A stretch of 64,000 nt of DNA from Metallyticus violacea. Taxonomy: Eukaryota; Arthropoda; Insecta; Mantodea; Metallyticidae. Position 1 is the first letter of the stretch, and every line of letters starts with the position of its first letter. The stretch covers positions 52,440,501 to 52,504,500 of the forward strand of contig CM060830.1 of the NCBI GenBank assembly GCA_030762175.1, given 5' to 3'. The notes beneath the pieces are model-generated. The model did no database searches. It was not told the DNA's origin and saw nothing but the letters and a program-made list of their open reading frames with translations. The position numbers were made by a program, and so were the translations under genes. Below are positions 59,733 to 64,000 of the stretch, in pieces.

Positions 59733-60185
59733 TCAGATTGGGGGGCGGGGGTGTTATTAAACATGGGATGCCGCAAGTAGCAATCCGTGGTCCATTGCTA
59801 TTTTCAGTTTACATCAATGATCTGCCATTAACTATTAAAATACAGCGCTTGTTTATTTGTTGCCAGCAGAAACATTAGTTATCTAACACCAAAACTAAAT
59901 TACCGTTCAAATGTTTGTGGTACTGGTTTAAAAGTAACAAATTATCATCTAATTTTGATAAAACAAAGTATAACAATCATAAATCACCAGATTGCAGTTT
60001 ACATGCAGGAATCAATAAAAATTAATTATTAGAACGGCCCACAGATGTCAAGCATAAATATGTAAATGGGAAAATACTTGTTTATTATGCTTATTTCTGT
60101 ACAATTATGAAATACTGATGAACTTTTTTATTTATTTATTTTTGTAATTACGTTGAAACGAAGGAACTTATTTACTACAAAAAAT
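59733..60185 (+). mobile_element. non-LTR retrotransposon reverse transcriptase fragment
   Basis: Frame 59675-59878 contains 'GMPQVAIRGPLLFSVYINDL', a clear copy of the reverse transcriptase block 'GVPQGSILGPLLFLIYINDL'. Past a stop, 'YWFKSNKLSSNFDKTKYNN' (about 59920-59975) fits the thumb-proximal 'WFKSNKLSLNFDKT', and 'VYYAYFCTIMKY' (about 60080-60115) fits 'IYFAYFHSIMKYGI'. The catalytic 'ADD' motif between them is lost to a small deletion or decay. Jockey-type LINE. Only the middle of the enzyme remains. Confidence 0.8.
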
Positions 60186-60189
60186 GGCA

Positions 60190-60504
60190 GTGAAATAATT
60201 TGTGATAATAACAACAAAAAGTAATATAAGAGCCTATTTCAAAATATTAATATTTTGACATTTCCTTGTGAATGTGTACTTCCTATTACAGGTTTTATAT
60301 GAAAAATCAAGAATTCTTTATAAATTATGCAAATACATGATATGAATATTAGTGGAAAAAAATACATGCCCATTTATAGACTCATTGCTAATTTATCTTG
60401 CCATCAAAAAGAATATTTAATACACTCCCAAACAATTTCAAATAATTATTGTTATTCTGTGATGAATAAAAATACAAACCTGCTCTAACGTAATACCTAT
60501 TATT
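60190..60504. other. unassigned AT-rich sequence
   Basis: Nothing recognised. Confidence 0.4.
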
Positions 60505-60506
60505 TT

Positions 60507-60811
60507 ATTTATTTACAGACGCTCTTTAACATCTCAAGTCATCAGCGTCCCATTCAATTCAGAGATTAAAACGACCGATAAATTTTGTTCAGATGCCTCT
60601 TCTTTCATGCTTGAGGTTCTTAACGTGCCGTAAATCTATCACACGGGACCTACGTCTTTACTGCCCTTCCAAAGGATTTTTCGCCCGAAAAAAATCCATC
60701 GAACCGGCGATTGCGAAAGTTGAGACAACTGGTTTTGGAATTTAAAGTTTAATATGGGGAAGGGGGTTATTTCTTGCTAACCGACGATCTTGGGTCTACG
60801 AGACAAGTATC
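60507..60811 (-). mobile_element. SINE-A copy 13, with a 67-bp insertion
   Basis: Antisense copy. The head region is interrupted at 60712-60778 by 67 bp of foreign sequence flanked by near-identical 10-bp copies, aaccggcgat (60702-60711) and aaccgacgat (60779-60788). Part of 'gatcctggccgggattg' next to the insertion is missing. Confidence 0.85.
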
Positions 60812-60814
60812 TAT

Positions 60815-62728
60815 TGTCTGTAGATGAATTTAAAAGCGAAGAGTTGTTTTTCTTTGATAATATATTACTATATTTTGCAAAATGTTTCATATATCTACTG
60901 CATAAAATAAATATTTTAATATATGTTTATAACTAGAATTCTCTATAAATGAGTAATTTTTAAAGCATTTCTCACATTAAAATATGACAAATATTTAATG
61001 TTCTGTATTGGAATTTTTGGCCTGCAATTTAAGCAAAGCCGCGATTAATTAGTAAGTATAATTATAATATTTGTTATAAGGATTTTTACCCTCCTGTTTA
61101 CAGTGAAAATGAGGCAGAGCTGGAGTAGGCCTTCCATTTTTCATAATAATCAATGCATCTTCATACTTAAGCTGCGAGAATGGGTCGTTCATTAATTGTG
61201 TTTATTATGCGCGATTCAGCCATGATCAAAATATTCAACTCCGCATAATTCATATATATTGCACACTATTCTAGTGTCAATAATAGACTTATTTCACAAA
61301 ATAAACAATGTACTATTACGACCACTATCCTTTCCACTTGCTCCTCGTGCAAGCCAGTCGCTTCATTTCGGCACATCACGGGTATAATATGTTGAGATAG
61401 TGATATGCGTTTCCGAAATATTCTTCCCCGCACCTCTCAATTTAAATGTCTAGTGACAGAACAGTTCCCAGACTGCAACATCTGCTGCCGAAGCTTTGCG
61501 AGGTTGGCGTGATTCTCTGCAACGAAGCGAGAGAGTAACAAATAAATATTGTCAATTTATTTTTAACGTTCTCTCGTTCATACTTCTGACATGGGGCTTC
61601 CATGATAGCTTTGGTACTTCTCAGTGTTCGCCACCATGATCATACATAAGCAATAAACAACTCTAATTAACGCTTGTGTTTTTAAATAGTGTACATACAC
61701 TATGTAGTGCAGACATTTTTGTGTTCAAAGTGCTCTTGTACATGGATCCTTGGAACACAAACAAATATTAGGTTATGTTACCCACTAACAAACAACAAGT
61801 AATGAATATTATTTTTTGTACGATCTTAGAACTACAAATGTACATATTTTACAATATTGTTGCATTGAAAGTATAGAGTAGGTTTATTTTTAAAGGACTT
61901 TATATTTGTTTTATTGTTAGCCAGTAGGTAACAAAGCAAGATTAGAGTTTTTTGATGCTTCGCCATTTTAGTTAATGTAACTATTACACTTTCAAAGAAA
62001 TATTATTTTACAAATAAAGCTTATATCATTTATTTTAATTAGTATTCTAGTACTGTTACGAACGTGGTCAGTCCGTGTGTTGTAAATCAAATTTTCAAGG
62101 CCTATCAACAATAGTGATCGCTAGTCAGGTCAGTGGGAAATATATGAAACAAAAGTAATGAATTAATTACTTTTAACACGTGTGTGATATACTGTTCTTC
62201 TGATAGACGTACTGTGTTTGTAGATAAATCCATATTGAAGCAATTTATTTTCGCTTCTGCTTTCCCTAATTAAATAGCCAGTATCGATTGTCAGCTTGAA
62301 CATCTGAGGATCGTTAGTGGTTTGTCAGTTGTTTGAACAAATGAAAGCCGTTTACAATACTTTCCGCACTACTATTAAAAGTAACTACTTTCACTTTTAA
62401 TGTGTAACAAGACTGTTCTAACTTTTACGACACGTTTTTACTTGCTTATAGAAATAGCGATTAAATTGCAAATGTTTTTATTATTATTTTAAATAATTTA
62501 GCCATATTTTTATTGAAATTGGTGCATATCTCGGAATTAATTAATTTATATGCTGTTATCTTTTTTTACAGGTAAGTGGTGCTGCAGTTTACATATAATG
62601 TAAGTAAATTGTATAAAATATTTATAACAACATTTAAATGTTTCATGTAGAGATATTAGATACAATTGCTTCTTAATGCAAGAAAACCCAAACTTATGTA
62701 TAGCTTCAGTAATTAGTAATTCAGAACA
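60815..62728. other. unassigned AT-rich sequence
   Basis: No gene, tRNA head or transposase recognised. Confidence 0.4.
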
Positions 62729-62729
62729 C

Positions 62730-62880
62730 CGTCAATCCTGGTGATCTAGTGGTAACCAGCCAGGGTCGATAAATTTTTACGGACGTAAAAATCCTGAGTG
62801 TGGCTTCCTTCGGAAAAGAAGTAAAGCTATTGGTCCCGTGTTTTTAGATTTACGGCTCAGAAAAGAAGAGTCCTCTGAGG
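62730..62880 (+). mobile_element. SINE-A copy 14, internally deleted
   Basis: Head start 'TCCTGGTGATCTAGTGGTAA' joins directly to 'ccagccagggtcga', deleting the anticodon and T arms; body to 'gaagagtcctctgagg' and then lost. With no B box it could not be transcribed by pol III. Confidence 0.85.
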
Positions 62881-62884
62881 TGTG

Positions 62885-64000
62885 AAAGACACAAGTTCCC
62901 TCGAGCTAGTTAGGAAACATACGATGTTTCATTAAATGTTAGCACAGACTGTACTTCCACGTACAAAAACAAAATGAGCACTAAGAATGCGATGAGTAGA
63001 AATGATATTCCTGGCACGTGTAGCTGAATACAACTGGAAGGGGACAGAATCTTTTATGTAATGTAAATTAATCTTCTTCAAAGAAACATTAACGCAGGAG
63101 TTTACTTGTGCCTCTGGTAGGCCAACAGAGAATAAAATAAACATGTAAAGTCTTTGCCAAAACTCTTGCTGAAGAAAGTAGTTCTTAGGCTTTTCCTCAC
63201 AAAGTTGTTGTTCCTTTCCAGAAAAACTTTATCAGGAAACATGTCACAACATGGACACAGAAAGAGAAAATGCTATTCTTGTAGCGGTTCCTGGTTCGGT
63301 TTCTCTTTTTTATGGCTGTACCTCAATTGTGTAATTTTTCGTTTCCAATTCCTGCTCTCGTTTCCTTCCATTTCCTTGGAATATTTTCTTGTTATCTGCT
63401 GTTACTTGTTCCTTGTCCATTTTAGCGTGGTATGCTTGCTATTCTTGTTGCCGTATAAAAACGATTTGTTAATTTGTTCATTATTCATTTATTTAATATA
63501 CTATTAATATATTATTGAGTATATTAATAATAATAATAATAATAATATATATATTAAAAACGAGTAGACTTGAAGCGTTAATTCGTTTGTTATAATATAA
63601 GACATGTGTCACTTTTAGCCTCATCTTGTAACTGCAAGTGCCCGGAATTTTATGTAATAGTATTCTGAATACATTTACATAAATATGTAACATAACACCT
63701 CAAAATGTGTACAAAATATATAATATCAGAACTAAACAGGCACTTAAAAGTGTTCAAAATCGTTTTATTTAAAGCTAATACAAAAGCATAATAATTTTAC
63801 ACAAATTGCTCATTTAGATGTGTCACATTAACTTTTGATGAGCATCTAAAGTAAATCAAAGCCATGATATGATCATAGCTCCATATTGGACTTTATAACA
63901 TTCGTTTCGACAGGAATATTTAAACATCTGCGTTGATGAACACAATTGGTTATTTTTGTGTCATATACTTTTCCATGAGGCATCAGTGGTCCATAGTTAT
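62885..64000. other. unassigned AT-rich sequence
   Basis: Short AAT tract at 63524-63546. The 117-codon frame at 63154-63507 is rich in Phe, Leu and Ser, has no known domain, and shows no splice or codon-use support. Confidence 0.4.

Noticed and set aside
1..64000. CRISPR arrays, bacterial operons, rRNA genes
   Set aside because: None seen; periodic sequences are microsatellites or diverged tandem repeats in eukaryotic DNA.

Overview
The window is eukaryotic nuclear DNA. It is AT-rich, has no operons, and consists almost entirely of mobile-element relics and simple repeats. The best guess is an insect with a large genome. A nuclear copy of mitochondrial cytochrome b at 30510-31267 reads correctly only with TGA as Trp and ATA as Met, and its protein looks like insect cytb. 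Many mariner and DUF4817-type transposase relics and tRNA-headed SINEs fit a polyneopteran such as a cockroach or termite, but the exact taxon is inference.

Elements recognised: (1) SINE-A, thirteen copies of about 300 bp with a tRNA-like head, an acceptor-stem-like GGTCCTG/CAGGACC pair and a 3' end reading 'gatgttaaagagcgtcc'. (2) SINE-B, about 290 bp with a class-II (Ser/Leu-like) tRNA head and a 3' end reading 'aaaacgggcgttaaacac'; two copies are nearly identical and carry perfect target-site duplications, so they are young. (3) Several minor tRNA-headed repeats, here called SINE-C and others. (4) Six mariner relics (D,D,D transposase), one with 30/32 matching terminal inverted repeats. 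(5) Seven relics of a DUF4817/Tc3-like transposase family. (6) Two fragments of non-LTR reverse transcriptase. (7) Foldback or hairpin elements at 7638-9917, 12342-12456, 14045-14738 and 51607-51777. (8) Two arrays of one diverged ~140-bp tandem repeat at 41400-42160 and 46930-47480. (9) Many (AAT)n/(TTA)n microsatellites.

Layout: 0-7 kb, three antisense mariner relics and a SINE-A. 7.6-16.1 kb, a 2.3-kb foldback element, a palindrome, a TIR element and SINEs. 17-20.5 kb, two DUF4817 relics and the best host coding candidate, a 36-codon first exon at 18263-18372 with a consensus splice donor. 21.8-29 kb, a minisatellite, two sense mariners, large AAT tracts and a DUF4817 relic. 29.8-35.1 kb, SINE-A, the mitochondrial insertion split by SINE-B, an antisense mariner and a nearly full-length DUF4817 element. 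35.8-47.8 kb, SINEs, tandem arrays, a SINE nested inside another SINE, and a LINE fragment. 48.2-64 kb, a weak GC-rich exon candidate, SINEs including a head-to-tail pair, a hairpin, a LINE fragment and long stretches in which I recognise nothing.

No multi-exon host gene can be assembled from this window; it is best read as intergenic or intronic sequence around one or two possible exons. The nested insertions give a relative time order: mitochondrial copy and DNA transposons first, SINEs later.
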